Shown here: positions 14,923 through 24,259 of the stretch, piece by piece
Numbering within the stretch: the first letter of the stretch is position 1
Layout: each line of letters opens with the position of its first letter
Assembly: GCA_937899725.1 (NCBI GenBank)
Contig: CALCCA010000023.1
Location: 1 to 40,415 of the forward strand
Direction of reading: 5' to 3'
Origin: an uncultured Halomicronema sp.
GTDB lineage: Bacteria > Cyanobacteriota > Cyanobacteriia > Phormidesmidales > Phormidesmidaceae
DNA length: 40,415 bases
The notes under the pieces: generated by a model
What the model saw: only the letters and a program-made list of their open reading frames with translations
The model's database searches: none
Told to the model about the DNA's origin: nothing
Program-made: the position numbers and the translations under genes

Positions 14923-16110
14923 ATGTCGACCCAACGCACCCTCGACGCCATTAACGAGCGCATTCGTCGCCAAACCATCGTCGTCGAAACGGCCGAAGCC
15001 TTCAAAGCGCGAGCCGCTGAGGCGGGGGTTACAGCCGCCTTTGAGGCAGTGGATATCGTCACCACCGGCACCTTCGAGCCGATGGAATCTTCCGGGGCGA
15101 TGCTCAACCTCGGCCATACCGACCCGCCCATCAAGATTCGTGACTGCCGCATTGACGGCGTGCCCGCCTATGCGGGCTTTGGCGCGGTTGATCTATACAT
15201 TGGGGCCGGTCAAGCCACCGAGAACAGCCCGAACGACAGCAGCCCGCTGCGGGAGCGCGGCGGTGGTCATGTCATCGCTGATTTGATTGCGGGCAAAGCC
15301 TTGCCATTGCAGGCGACGGGACAGGTTACCGATTGCTATCCTCGCGGTCGGTTAACCAACACCATTACCCGCGAGACGATCAACCAGTTTTATCTGTTTA
15401 ATCCGCGCAACCTCTATCAAAATTTCATCGTCGGGGTCAACGGCGGCGATCGCCCGCTAGCCACCTATTTAGGCCCGCTACAGCCCAACCTGGGCAATGC
15501 CGTCTATGCCAACTCGGGGGCACTGTCCCCCCTGATGAATGACCCAGAACTCAACGTGGTGGGCATCGGCAGTCGCATCTTTTTAGGCGGCGGGGTCGGC
15601 TACATCGCCTGGGAAGGCACGCAGCATTTTCCTAAACAGCGACGCTTGCCCAATCAGACGCCGATCGGCCCCGCCGCCACGCTGGCCCTGATTGGCGATG
15701 CCAAACAGATGCAGCCGCAATGGGTGCGAGGCTGTTATTTCAAGGGATATGGCCCTTCTCTGATGCTGGGGGTGGGCGTGGCGATTCCCCTGCTCAACGA
15801 ACGGATTGCCACCCACTGCGCCGTGCAAGATCAAGATTTGGTTGCCCCCGTGATGGATTTCTCGATTCCCCGGCGGGTGCGGCCCACCTTTGGGCTGGTC
15901 AGCTATGCCCAGTTAAAATCGGGGCAGCTCACCCTCAATGGCCAAAAAGTCCGCACCGCGCCCCTGGCCAGCATTTACCTGTCGCGGCAGGTGGCTAGCG
16001 AACTCAAAGATTGGCTCACCACTGGCCAGTTTGAATTAACGCAACCGGTCGCGCCCCTAGCCCGCGATCGCGCCTTTCTTTCCCAAGACACCTGGAATCC
16101 GCAGACTTGA
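14923..16110 (+). CDS. Homocysteine biosynthesis family protein (DUF39/HcyBio)
   Basis: This encodes 395 residues with the DUF39 pattern: RTLDAINERI at the start, MESSGAMLNLGHTDPPIKI near residues 54-72, GAGQATE, GGGHVIADLIAGK near 113-125, INQFYLFNPRN, and a C-terminal PVMDFSIPRR. In methanogens and some anaerobes this family takes part in making homocysteine from aspartate semialdehyde and a sulfide donor. The partner ferredoxin/NIL protein known there is not visible in this window. The cyanobacterial role is inferred from the family only. It starts 89 bp after the small membrane gene and converges on the EAL gene with 11 bp between stops. Confidence 0.85.
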   Translation: MSTQRTLDAINERIRRQTIVVETAEAFKARAAEAGVTAAFEAVDIVTTGTFEPMESSGAMLNLGHTDPPIKIRDCRIDGVPAYAGFGAVDLYIGAGQATENSPNDSSPLRERGGGHVIADLIAGKALPLQATGQVTDCYPRGRLTNTITRETINQFYLFNPRNLYQNFIVGVNGGDRPLATYLGPLQPNLGNAVYANSGALSPLMNDPELNVVGIGSRIFLGGGVGYIAWEGTQHFPKQRRLPNQTPIGPAATLALIGDAKQMQPQWVRGCYFKGYGPSLMLGVGVAIPLLNERIATHCAVQDQDLVAPVMDFSIPRRVRPTFGLVSYAQLKSGQLTLNGQKVRTAPLASIYLSRQVASELKDWLTTGQFELTQPVAPLARDRAFLSQDTWNPQT

Positions 16111-16121
16111 TTGCCCGGCCA

Positions 16122-17741
16122 TCACAGCGGCGAGCTATCGGCCACAAACAGCGCAAACTCATGGGCTGGCATGGGACGCGACCACAAATAGCCCTGACCG
16201 TAGCGGACGCCCTTTTTGATCAGCGTCTGCCGTTGCGCTTCGGTTTCAACGCCTTCGGCCACCACCGTCATCTGGAGGCGATTACCCAGATCGATAATGC
16301 CCTCTAACACCGTAGCCGTTTGGGCCGTGACGTCACTCCCAGAGACAAATTTGCGATCAATCTTCAGATAATCCACATTCAGCTTTGACAGGTAATTAAT
16401 CCCGCAGTAGCCAGAACCAAAGTCGTCTAGCGCGAGCTTGGCCCCGCAGGCCCGAATACTCGCCAGTGCCTCAGGAATATGCATCTGGGCATCCTCAACC
16501 AACACATTTTCCGTGATTTCAAACAGCAGATGCGGCGCTATTTCTGGATGGGTTGTTAACAGGCTCAGAATGCGCTTGCTATGAGCCTCTGAGGTGATCT
16601 GAACCGGTGATAAATTAACGGAAATGTAGAGATGAGGATTTTTTTTCAACAGGTCTGCCTGGGTTTGCAGTACTTGTTTGATCACCCATTCCCCAATTTT
16701 GACAATCAGCTTGGTCTTTTCCGTTAGGGGAATAAAAGCGTCCGGCAGCAACAGCCCCCGCGTCGCATGCTGCCAGCGAATCAAGGCTTCGGCCCCGACG
16801 CACTGCTCCGTCTCGATATCTAATATGGGCTGATAGTACAGTTCCAGCTCATCACTCGCGATCGCCTTGCGTAAATCTTGCTCCATCTGGGCTTTGAGCG
16901 CCACAAAATGACCGGCGGCGAGCGCCATCAGACTGCTCGACAACAGAGCGATGGGCACGCCGAGCTGAAAAAAGCTCCGCCAATCTCGGAGAATCCAAGC
17001 TCGCGAAACATTGACCACAATCGTCACGCCAATGTCGTCTAGAGACTGACTCAGCTGCAGGCGATCGCGGGCCGGTTGAGCCGATAAAATATTGCCCTCA
17101 CGGGGCAGCTGTCCGGCGCCGTCGATAATCTCTTGGTCAGCCGTTCTGACAAAGGCAATATAGCCGTCAGGGCCTAATTCTAGGCCGTTGATTTCCAGCC
17201 AATGACTCAAGAGAATGGGGTCTACCAGAATGTTGATTTCCCCTTGGCCTTGAGTTGGCAAGGCTAACACCAAAGACCGTTCTTGCATGACCTGCGTGGT
17301 CAACGGCCCTAGAATCTGCAGTTCTTTTTTCGACAAGTCGAGGCGAGCCCGGTCTTGCAACAAGATGGGCGGCTCGATAAATCCCAAGCTCGTCAAATAT
17401 AAGGCACCCGCTTCATTGACCACACCAATTTCTCGAAAGCGCGGATCACGGTAGACCGTTCGCTGCAACAGCTGCAGGTGCCGGGCATCATTGAGTCGAT
17501 CTTGGCTGAAGTAGGTTTCTAGATCCTTTAGCGTGATTTCGGCGGCCCGAATCAGACTCGTCATCTGTCGAGCACTCAACGACGCGATGGACTGCAATTC
17601 GTTGCGTTCGTAAGTCAGGGCGTGAACATAAGACAGTCCTAACAAAGCCATCTGAGGCAAAAGGGTAATCCCAAAAGCCCCCAAAGCCAATACCTTAGAA
17701 CCCCTAAACCATCGATAATGCAGGAGCTTTTGCAGCATCAT
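16122..17741 (-). CDS. Membrane-anchored EAL-domain c-di-GMP phosphodiesterase
   Basis: This encodes 539 residues. One transmembrane helix near 20-40, a periplasmic sensor domain of about 220 residues, and a second helix near 257-277 precede a C-terminal EAL domain (about 285-535). There is no GGDEF domain. Residues needed for c-di-GMP hydrolysis are present: E in GAEALIRW, N in SVNLSP, E in FEITENV, DD in LDDFGSGY, K in DYLKIDRKF, E in VAEGVET and Q in GQGY, so activity is likely. The layout recalls CSS-motif PDEs, but the paired periplasmic cysteines of that group are not seen. It probably lowers c-di-GMP in response to an external or redox cue. Confidence 0.9.
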   Translation of the reverse strand: MMLQKLLHYRWFRGSKVLALGAFGITLLPQMALLGLSYVHALTYERNELQSIASLSARQMTSLIRAAEITLKDLETYFSQDRLNDARHLQLLQRTVYRDPRFREIGVVNEAGALYLTSLGFIEPPILLQDRARLDLSKKELQILGPLTTQVMQERSLVLALPTQGQGEINILVDPILLSHWLEINGLELGPDGYIAFVRTADQEIIDGAGQLPREGNILSAQPARDRLQLSQSLDDIGVTIVVNVSRAWILRDWRSFFQLGVPIALLSSSLMALAAGHFVALKAQMEQDLRKAIASDELELYYQPILDIETEQCVGAEALIRWQHATRGLLLPDAFIPLTEKTKLIVKIGEWVIKQVLQTQADLLKKNPHLYISVNLSPVQITSEAHSKRILSLLTTHPEIAPHLLFEITENVLVEDAQMHIPEALASIRACGAKLALDDFGSGYCGINYLSKLNVDYLKIDRKFVSGSDVTAQTATVLEGIIDLGNRLQMTVVAEGVETEAQRQTLIKKGVRYGQGYLWSRPMPAHEFALFVADSSPL

Positions 17742-18269
17742 TTAAAAATCAATTATTGCTGATAAAAAAGGATTGCTCTTAGTGACGCTACCCACGGCAC
17801 AATACCCACAGACTGATGCTCCTTTGCGCTATCGGTCTGCTACCAAGTCAAAAAATCCCAACAACAATTCAGCCCATACGGGGGGTGAATATTTAGGAAA
17901 TCGCTTTGACCCTTTTCAAAATAGGCAGACAAGGAATAATTTGAAGCTCGATGCGGGTCACTGCCCCGATTCAACGCCCGGTTGACAGGCTCTAGCCGTT
18001 GAACGTCCAGTTTTTTCGACACCTGTGATCGGGCTTAGGGGAACGCCGTCGGCAGGCGGGTCAGCGATCATAGGATTTTTTCTTCTAGAGGATACTTATC
18101 CTTTAGCCCTACTATCCTCAGTGATTACTGATCGATGTCTGGTGATCTAAATCACAAATAGATGAGTAGAACTCAATGACTAATGCCTCCCCAAAATAGG
18201 CTCAAAATCAGAGCCCGGCTCTTGCTCAAAGTCGAAGCAATTTGTGTAGATGCGAGATGGCGGTCAAGT
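17742..18269. other. Gene-free stretch upstream of the EAL gene
   Basis: About 530 bp between two minus-strand genes, notably more AT-rich than its surroundings. It holds the EAL gene's upstream region and a CRP-like palindrome at 18141-18156. A 70-codon frame at 17773-17985 has no protein-like features. Confidence 0.55.
18141..18156. promoter_or_regulatory. CRP/SyCRP1-like binding site
   Basis: GGTGATCTAAATCACA matches the TGTGA-N6-TCACA consensus of cAMP receptor proteins at nine of ten half-site positions and is a near-perfect palindrome. Cyanobacterial SyCRP1 uses the same consensus. It lies about 400 bp upstream of the EAL phosphodiesterase start and about 115 bp from the 3' end of the HEAT-repeat gene. 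The distance makes direct control of the EAL gene uncertain. Confidence 0.4.
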
Positions 18270-19241
18270 TTATGGGTCAAATGTTAATTCTGGCCGCTGT
18301 TCTAGAATAGCCTGCACTTTTGACCACAGAAAATTCTCTTGCTGATAAAGCCTGAGCGCTTCTAAAGCCGCTTTTGCATCTCTCAATGAGCCCTCAGCCA
18401 GCAGCTGCAGCAGCCACTGCAGGGCATCATCTTGGCGCAGCGTCGCGATCGCCAGCAGGCCCGTTTCACGCAGGTCGCGGTGAGTAATTGTTTGCCACCA
18501 AGTTTGCAGCACCGGCAGCGCGGCGGGCAGGCGCGACTCACCGAGCACGAGGGCAATCACCTCGGCTCGTTCGATCACCTCGCGCGGATCAGACTCTTTT
18601 GTGCCTGCATGGAGCAATGTCGCCGCCAGGGGCAGGGTGTCGGGCACCGATAGCTGCAGTAATGCCGCCATGCATTCCCCAACCACGGTGGGGGTATCGC
18701 CCACCTTGATGCGCAACCGCAGCAAAGCTACCCCAAACGGATTTTCGCTATAGGCGATCGCGCGGGCGGCCCCGATGCGGGCTTCGACTTCGGGATCGGC
18801 GAGCAGGTCGGCCAGTTCGATCAGAGCGTTGCCGTAATTCATGCGCACCAGTCCCAGGGCACAGAGGCCGCGCAGCTTAGGGGCCGTATCCACCTGTGCG
18901 CCCCAGGTAGGCTCCCACTGCACATGGCGAATCCCCTGCAGAAAGAGCCCCTCGTCGGCGTGCTCGAGCCGATACAGGCTGTCGGCGATCGCCGCCTTGC
19001 CCCGGCAGCCCGGATCGCGGTCTTTGGCTTTGACCATCAGTCGGTCAAAGGCGCTCACCAGGTCAGGCATGAGGGCGCGAATTTCAAACTCCCCCACCAA
19101 GCGAGCCGCCTGAGCGATCGCAATGCTATGGCGACTAGCCATGATTTGACTCAAGGTAGCTAGGCCCAGCTCAGAGGTGGGGGCAGAGCGAATTTGGTTG
19201 AGTTGGGCGATCAGCGCTTCGAGCTGGCGTGACTTGGGCAT
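18270..19241 (-). CDS. HEAT-repeat protein
   Basis: This 323-residue soluble protein is built of helical repeats. Pairs of amphipathic helices rich in Ala/Leu recur about every 35-40 residues, for example LIELADLLADPEVEARIGAARAIAY, followed by similar units to the C-terminus. This is a HEAT/PBS-lyase-like scaffold of the kind cyanobacteria use for protein interactions. The canonical phycobilin lyase residues cannot be judged, and no phycobiliprotein gene is near, so lyase activity is not claimed. The ATG at 19241 begins MPKSRQLEALIAQLNQI. Confidence 0.75.
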   Translation of the reverse strand: MPKSRQLEALIAQLNQIRSAPTSELGLATLSQIMASRHSIAIAQAARLVGEFEIRALMPDLVSAFDRLMVKAKDRDPGCRGKAAIADSLYRLEHADEGLFLQGIRHVQWEPTWGAQVDTAPKLRGLCALGLVRMNYGNALIELADLLADPEVEARIGAARAIAYSENPFGVALLRLRIKVGDTPTVVGECMAALLQLSVPDTLPLAATLLHAGTKESDPREVIERAEVIALVLGESRLPAALPVLQTWWQTITHRDLRETGLLAIATLRQDDALQWLLQLLAEGSLRDAKAALEALRLYQQENFLWSKVQAILEQRPELTFDP

Positions 19242-19643
19242 GGTTCACAGGGGGCAGTTGTGAAGACATGACTCCAGCATAGTTCATAAGTACTTAATCC
19301 GGAATGTCTAACGCCGCGTTGACAGTCACGTCACCGGAGTTTGGGATAAGAATAAGTAACGCTTTTACCCACCGATGGAGCCTCAAATCCCCTCTCGGGA
19401 GGGGCAATATCCGGCTTCGGTTTTAACCCGAACTGACGTTAGCATCACCTCTTCTTGCCCCCTAGCTCCCCGACCCCCAGCGTTAGTCCGTTGCAAAATT
19501 AATGATGCTCTGTACGAGGGAGCGCGATCGCGATGATCTAGCGCTGGCCCGAGCGGCGGCAATGCTGAGGTGGATACTCTACCCGTCAACCTAAATCGGG
19601 TAGGATGGCCGCGATCGCGGCGGATAGTAGAGGGTCGAAGTCG
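19242..19643. other. Divergent intergenic stretch
   Basis: About 400 bp between the HEAT-repeat and glucosidase genes. It contains a small hairpin CCCCTC-TCGG-GAGGGG (19389-19404) and HIP1 sites. A TTGACA at about 19318 lacks a well-spaced -10 partner. The open frame at 19383-19589 shows no protein-like composition. Confidence 0.5.
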
Positions 19644-21689
19644 ATGCTGCAGTTTGGCCGAGAGATTTGTGGTGACTTAGCGACGGCAACGACGCGCGAA
19701 TGGCTGGTGACCAATGGCATCGGCGGGTATGGCTGCGGCACGATCGCGGGCGTGCTCACCCGCCACTATCACGGCCTGTTAATCGCCGCGCTGAAGCCAC
19801 CCGTAGGCCGCACGCTGCTGGTGACTAAGCTAGAGGAAACAGCGACTTATCAAGACCAAACCTATGCGCTGCACTGCGATCGCTGGGCTAGCGGCGCGAT
19901 CGTCCCGCAGGGCTATCGTCACCTGGAACGGTTCGCACTGCAGGGCACCATCCCCACCTGGGTTTATGGGCTGGCCGATGCGCAGCTCGTCAAGCAGGTG
20001 TGGATGGAGCAGGGCGCGAACACCACCTATGTGCGTTACCACCTGCAGCGGGGCAGCGGTCCCGTGCAGCTAGCGCTCAAGGCCCTGGTGAACTGTCGCG
20101 ATCACCACCACAGCACGCGGGGCACCGACTGGCGCATGCCAATTACGGCATTACCCCACGGCGTAAAGGTGCTGCCGGCAAAGGACGCGACGGCCTTTTA
20201 TCTGGTGAGTGATCGCGGTGACTGCACGCCCCAGCACGAGTGGTACACGGGTTATGACCTGGCGGTAGAACGAGATCGCGGCATCGACCCTCACGATGAC
20301 CACCTGCACGGGGCGACTTTTCGAGTGACGTTGGCGGTCGGAGAGACAATTACCCTTGCCGCCACGACCGCACCGCCGGCAACGATCGCGTTTCAAGACG
20401 CCCTGACCCGACAGCACCAGCACGAACGGCAGCTCTTAGCAGCCTGGCAAACGGATTGGCCCTCGCCTGACCCAGCCCCGACTTGGGTATCGCAACTGGT
20501 GCTGGCAGCCGATCAGTTTGTGGTGTCGCGATCGGTGGCCGGGCACGCGGGTAAAACGGTAATCGCGGGTTATCCCTGGTTTGGTGATTGGGGACGCGAC
20601 ACAATGATGGCGCTGCCGGGGCTGGCGATCGCGACGGGGCGACCGGACATCGCCCGCCCAATTCTGCACACCTTTGCTCAATATATTGATCAGGGCATGT
20701 TGCCCAACACCTTTCCTGAAGCGGGAGAGGCTCCGGCTTACAACACAGTTGACGCCGTGCTCTGGTATTTCGAAGCGCTGCGCGCCTATGTCGCCGCCAC
20801 CGCTGACAATGCACTTGTCGAGGAACTGTTTCCGGCCCTCGCCGACATCATTCGCTGGCATCAGCAAGGCACTCGCTACGACATTCGTCTCGCCGCTGAC
20901 GGTCTGATTCAGGCGGGGGAACCGGGTTCACAGCTCACCTGGATGGATGCCAAGGTGGGCGATTGGGTTGTCACCCCGCGCGTGGGCAAGCCAATTGAAA
21001 TCAATGCCCTGTGGTACAACGCGCTGCTGATTATGGCCCAGTTTGCCGAGCAGGTGGGCCGCGATAGTGCCCCTTACCGCCAGCTGGCCGCCCACACCCG
21101 CCAAGGCTTTCAGCGATTTTGGTCAGACGAGCTGGGCTACTGCTACGACGTGCTTGATGGCCCGCAGGGCAACGATGGCAGTCTGCGCCCCAACCAGATT
21201 TTAGCGATCGCCCTACCCACGTCCCTCAATTCACCCGAGACAGGAATCACCGCCGCCCCATTGCTCTCACCGGCCCAGCAAAAAGCCGTCGTTGATGTCG
21301 TCGCGCGTCAGTTGTTGACGTCCTATGGGGTGCGATCGCTCGCGCCCCACCATACCGATTATCAAGGCCACTATGGCGGCGACCCGCGCACCCGTGACGG
21401 CGCTTACCATCAGGGCACCGTCTGGGGCTGGCTGATCGGCCCATTTGTGCAGGCGCACTGGCAGGTTTACCGCGATGCGGCCTTGGCGAGCAGTTTTTTG
21501 ACACCGTTTACCGCTCATCTCCGCAGTGGCTGCATTGGCACCGTGAGCGAAATTTTTGACGGCGACCCGCCCTTTGCCCCGCGCGGTGCCTATGCTCAAG
21601 CCTGGTCAGTGGCTGAGGTGCTGCGGGCCTGGCGATTTTGTGCCGCCATGGAGCACTTGTCGGACAACGAAATTAAGCATTTCGTGTGA
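19644..21689 (+). CDS. Amylo-alpha-1,6-glucosidase (glycogen debranching enzyme, GDE_C type)
   Basis: This encodes 681 residues from the ATG at 19644 (MLQFGREICGDL), where homologues start; the frame opens at 19605. The N-terminal domain has the family opener TREWLVTNGIGGYGCGT with TRHYHGLLIAAL. A C-terminal (alpha/alpha)6 barrel carries FGDWGRDTMMALPGL, LPNTFPEAGEAPAYNTVDAVLWYFEAL, TWMDAKVGDWVVTPRVGKPIEINALWYNAL, and near the end SEIFDGDPPFAPRGAYAQAWSVAEVLR. These match GH133-type glycogen debranching proteins. It probably trims alpha-1,6 branches during glycogen use in the cytoplasm. It is monocistronic; a strong hairpin follows about 150 bp after the stop. Confidence 0.9.
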   Translation: MLQFGREICGDLATATTREWLVTNGIGGYGCGTIAGVLTRHYHGLLIAALKPPVGRTLLVTKLEETATYQDQTYALHCDRWASGAIVPQGYRHLERFALQGTIPTWVYGLADAQLVKQVWMEQGANTTYVRYHLQRGSGPVQLALKALVNCRDHHHSTRGTDWRMPITALPHGVKVLPAKDATAFYLVSDRGDCTPQHEWYTGYDLAVERDRGIDPHDDHLHGATFRVTLAVGETITLAATTAPPATIAFQDALTRQHQHERQLLAAWQTDWPSPDPAPTWVSQLVLAADQFVVSRSVAGHAGKTVIAGYPWFGDWGRDTMMALPGLAIATGRPDIARPILHTFAQYIDQGMLPNTFPEAGEAPAYNTVDAVLWYFEALRAYVAATADNALVEELFPALADIIRWHQQGTRYDIRLAADGLIQAGEPGSQLTWMDAKVGDWVVTPRVGKPIEINALWYNALLIMAQFAEQVGRDSAPYRQLAAHTRQGFQRFWSDELGYCYDVLDGPQGNDGSLRPNQILAIALPTSLNSPETGITAAPLLSPAQQKAVVDVVARQLLTSYGVRSLAPHHTDYQGHYGGDPRTRDGAYHQGTVWGWLIGPFVQAHWQVYRDAALASSFLTPFTAHLRSGCIGTVSEIFDGDPPFAPRGAYAQAWSVAEVLRAWRFCAAMEHLSDNEIKHFV

Positions 21690-21836
21690 CCCAGGGCCAT
21701 CAATTCTCAGTGATCGGACGCTCGCTGCCAGCTGGGCCATGCCGGAAAGCACCAGTTCGACAAATTACAGCGACACAGATAAGTCGGCTTTCTCCCAGTA
21801 GGAGACACTGCGTGTTGGCCTGGCCTGCCCGTCGGG

Positions 21837-21880
21837 CTTTCGACTCCGCTCAGCCGACGTTCCTTGAGCGGAGTCGAAAG
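21837..21880. repeat. Perfect 16-bp inverted repeat
   Basis: CTTTCGACTCCGCTCA (21837-21852) and TGAGCGGAGTCGAAAG (21865-21880) pair perfectly around a 12-base loop. It lies in the roughly 435-bp gap after the glucosidase gene. The arms resemble a dispersed cyanobacterial palindrome. There is no U-tract beyond it, so a terminator role is uncertain. Confidence 0.6.
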
Positions 21881-22125
21881 GAAAATCTGTAGCAAGGAAG
21901 ATCGGTAGTCCAGCTGCAAAGAATTGGGATTGGGGACATCCGGCCGATTTATCGGCTTGTTTTCAGAGCATCGTGATAACGTCACGCAGTTGGCCGATCG
22001 GATCCAGGGCTATGCCGCCCATAGAACTTGTCAGTTTCTCAGCCTTGAGAAAGGTAAATGATCCGCCTTATGGCAGTAAGATGACCCCATAAAGCTCTCC
22101 TTTGTGACGTCGCTGCTTCAACATC

Positions 22126-23232
22126 ATGGTCAATCTGCCCCCTTCTGGCTCCGACCCCAACGACAGACAACCCCCAGCCCGCCGCCGCGACAACGATGAA
22201 GCGATCGCAGTGGCGATCGCCTTCTTGTCAATTGGGACGGTCCTTTGGTGGGGGTGGAGCCGGGGCTCACAATCATTTCTATCGTCATCGCCGTTGCCCA
22301 CCGTCTCAGCGCCGGCCTTAGTCGAGGAAGGTCCCCTCACTGGTGGGGGGGAAGACGCCGAGCGCCTGCTGAGGCCGAGCGATCGCGACTCCGCCCGCTT
22401 CGACGCGGCCACTGAAGCGGATGCAGAAAGGCTAGAAGCAGACCGCCGAGAAGACCGGTCGCTGTTTACTCCGGCTCCCCAGCAGGATAACCGGGCCAGG
22501 GTCAACACCGATCTTGCCGCACCGTCGGACGCTGTCACCGCGCCCCCGCCGAACCTCTCCACCTCGGAAGCAGCCATTGACAGTGAGCCCTCAGCGACTG
22601 ACAGTGAGCCCTCCGAAACCGCCACCCCACCGCCCCTCGATATTTCTGACATTGCCCCCGACTATTGGGCCTATCCTTACATTGCCAGCCTTTACGAACG
22701 CGGGTTGCTGCCTGACCTGCCCGAGGGGCGACTCAACCCTGACCAAGAGATGACCCGAGCCGAGTTTGCCGCCCTGCTCAACAGTTCCTTTGTAAAGGAT
22801 GAGCCGACCCAGCGATCGCTCAGCTTTGCTGACATAACGCCAGATTTTTGGGCAGTGTCCGCGATTGATCAGGTCGTTAATGCTGGCTATATGTCGGGCT
22901 TTCCCGACGATACCTTCCAGCCCGATCAGTTAGTGCCGCGTTATCAGGTGTTAGTCACACTCTCGACCGGCCTCGGTTTAGCGGCTCCGGGGGACGTGGA
23001 TGGCCTGCTGAACCAGTTCAACGGCGGTAACGACCTCCCCAACTGGTCAAAAGCCAAGGTAGCTGCCGCGATCGACCAAAACGTGGTCGTCAACTATCCC
23101 GAACCCCAAGCCTTAGAACCGCAACGACCCGCCACCCGCGCCGAAATCATCGTCATGATTCATCAGGCTTTGTTAGCACAAGGGGAAGTCGAGCCGATCG
23201 AATCGCCTTATGTGAACCCAACCAACGAGTGA
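22126..23232 (+). CDS. SLH-domain protein with N-terminal membrane anchor
   Basis: This encodes 368 residues. A basic N-terminus (PPARRRDND) precedes one transmembrane segment, AIAVAIAFLSIGTVLWWGW (about 26-44). A long Pro/Ser/Thr/Glu-rich linker (about 50-170) follows, then three SLH-type repeats. Landmarks are DIAPDYWAYPYIASLYERGLL, DITPDFWAVSAIDQVVNAGYMSGFPD, and a degenerate third repeat with ATRAEIIVMIHQAL. Unlike the SLH protein at 6976 it has an uncleaved-looking anchor and no poly-Asp. Cell-wall or outer-envelope association is likely; no enzymatic domain is present. It is followed by a small gap and a lipoprotein gene in the same direction. Confidence 0.85.
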   Translation: MVNLPPSGSDPNDRQPPARRRDNDEAIAVAIAFLSIGTVLWWGWSRGSQSFLSSSPLPTVSAPALVEEGPLTGGGEDAERLLRPSDRDSARFDAATEADAERLEADRREDRSLFTPAPQQDNRARVNTDLAAPSDAVTAPPPNLSTSEAAIDSEPSATDSEPSETATPPPLDISDIAPDYWAYPYIASLYERGLLPDLPEGRLNPDQEMTRAEFAALLNSSFVKDEPTQRSLSFADITPDFWAVSAIDQVVNAGYMSGFPDDTFQPDQLVPRYQVLVTLSTGLGLAAPGDVDGLLNQFNGGNDLPNWSKAKVAAAIDQNVVVNYPEPQALEPQRPATRAEIIVMIHQALLAQGEVEPIESPYVNPTNE

Positions 23233-23514
23233 TCTGTCAGGCTTGATGGGGTCGGTTAGGTGAGCGCTAGCCCTGTCATCAGCAAAGTGGGTGGTCGTCA
23301 TTATCGTCGGGTGCATTGTTGTTTAACGACGGCTCTCGATCGCAATTCAGGCGATCGATCGTGATGCTTAATCGTCTTAGGGTACTCAAAAACTCCCCTG
23401 CCGATGGGCTCAAAAAGAATGTCCACTGAGTTGATGTGGTCAGACAAACAGGTTGATTAAGATAGAGAGCCGTAGCTGTGGAGTCACATCTCGAAAGCCA
23501 TTTTCGATCAGCAA

Positions 23515-24183
23515 GTGAGACCAACCACCCCACTCAGATCATGGATGGGCTTCGGCCTATTGCTAGCTTTATCGGCTTGTACGCGGGGCCCGTCTGAGCC
23601 ACCAACGGCCCCCGCGACTCCAGCATCGGAGAACAGCGAGAGAGCCGACGCCACCAATGAATTAACGCCCCAATCTCAAGTCACCTTTGCGGGCATCGGG
23701 CCGATTCAAATTGGCATGACCGTTGCTGAAGCCGAAGCAGCAGCCAATATCGAGTTGGTCGTGAGATATTTTGACTACGCGGGAACAGGTGAGCCCAGCC
23801 GCTGTGCCTACGCCAGACCGACAGCGGGGCCACCCGAGCTGGCTTTGATGGTGATAGAAGGTCGCAGCACCCGCGTCGACATCAGTTACCTCACTCGCCA
23901 AGAGGTCGATGGCCAACCGGTTGCCGTTGAGGTGGAAAGCAGCCAAATCACCACCCCCGAAGGGATTGGGTTATGGACCTCAGAAGCTGACGTGAGCGCC
24001 GCCTATCCAGAAGCAGAAATCACGCTGCATCCCTACGTCGAGGGCCATTGTCTCACCGTGATCGATCCCAATCCGCCGTATCACAGCCTCATCTTTGAAA
24101 CCAACGCTGACCAGGGCAATCAGGTGATGAATTTTCGGAGTGGGCGATCGCCCGAGGTGCAATGGATCGAAGGCTGTAGTTAA
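23515..24183 (+). CDS. Putative lipoprotein
   Basis: This encodes 222 residues, starting with GTG at 23515. The N-terminus (MRPTTPLRSWMGFGLLLALSAC) is a lipoprotein signal with lipobox LSAC, so Cys22 should be lipidated. An ATG at residue 11 would leave no basic n-region and is less likely. After a Pro/Ser/Thr linker comes a globular domain beginning GIGPIQIGMTVAEAEAA, a motif shared by a loosely defined group of bacterial lipoproteins. Four further cysteines are present (in SRCAYA, GHCLT and EGCS among them), so disulfides are possible. Function is unknown. Confidence 0.7.
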   Translation: MRPTTPLRSWMGFGLLLALSACTRGPSEPPTAPATPASENSERADATNELTPQSQVTFAGIGPIQIGMTVAEAEAAANIELVVRYFDYAGTGEPSRCAYARPTAGPPELALMVIEGRSTRVDISYLTRQEVDGQPVAVEVESSQITTPEGIGLWTSEADVSAAYPEAEITLHPYVEGHCLTVIDPNPPYHSLIFETNADQGNQVMNFRSGRSPEVQWIEGCS

Positions 24184-24259
24184 ACCGGTAGGAGGCCATT
24201 ATGCTTGCCAGCAATAGACTCGCACAGGTTTAACCATACCCTGACTTTTTCTCCCACCT

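Noticed and set aside
17773-17985. 70-codon frame upstream of the EAL gene
   Set aside because: Polar, low-complexity composition with no ribosome site; it probably overlaps the promoter region.
20350-20814. 154-codon frame antisense to the glucosidase gene
   Set aside because: Arg/Pro/Ala-rich shadow of a GC-rich gene whose own frame has clear family motifs.
22068-22652. 194-codon frame antisense to the SLH gene
   Set aside because: Ser/Arg-rich composition mirrors the Pro/Glu linker on the other strand; no homology is recognised.
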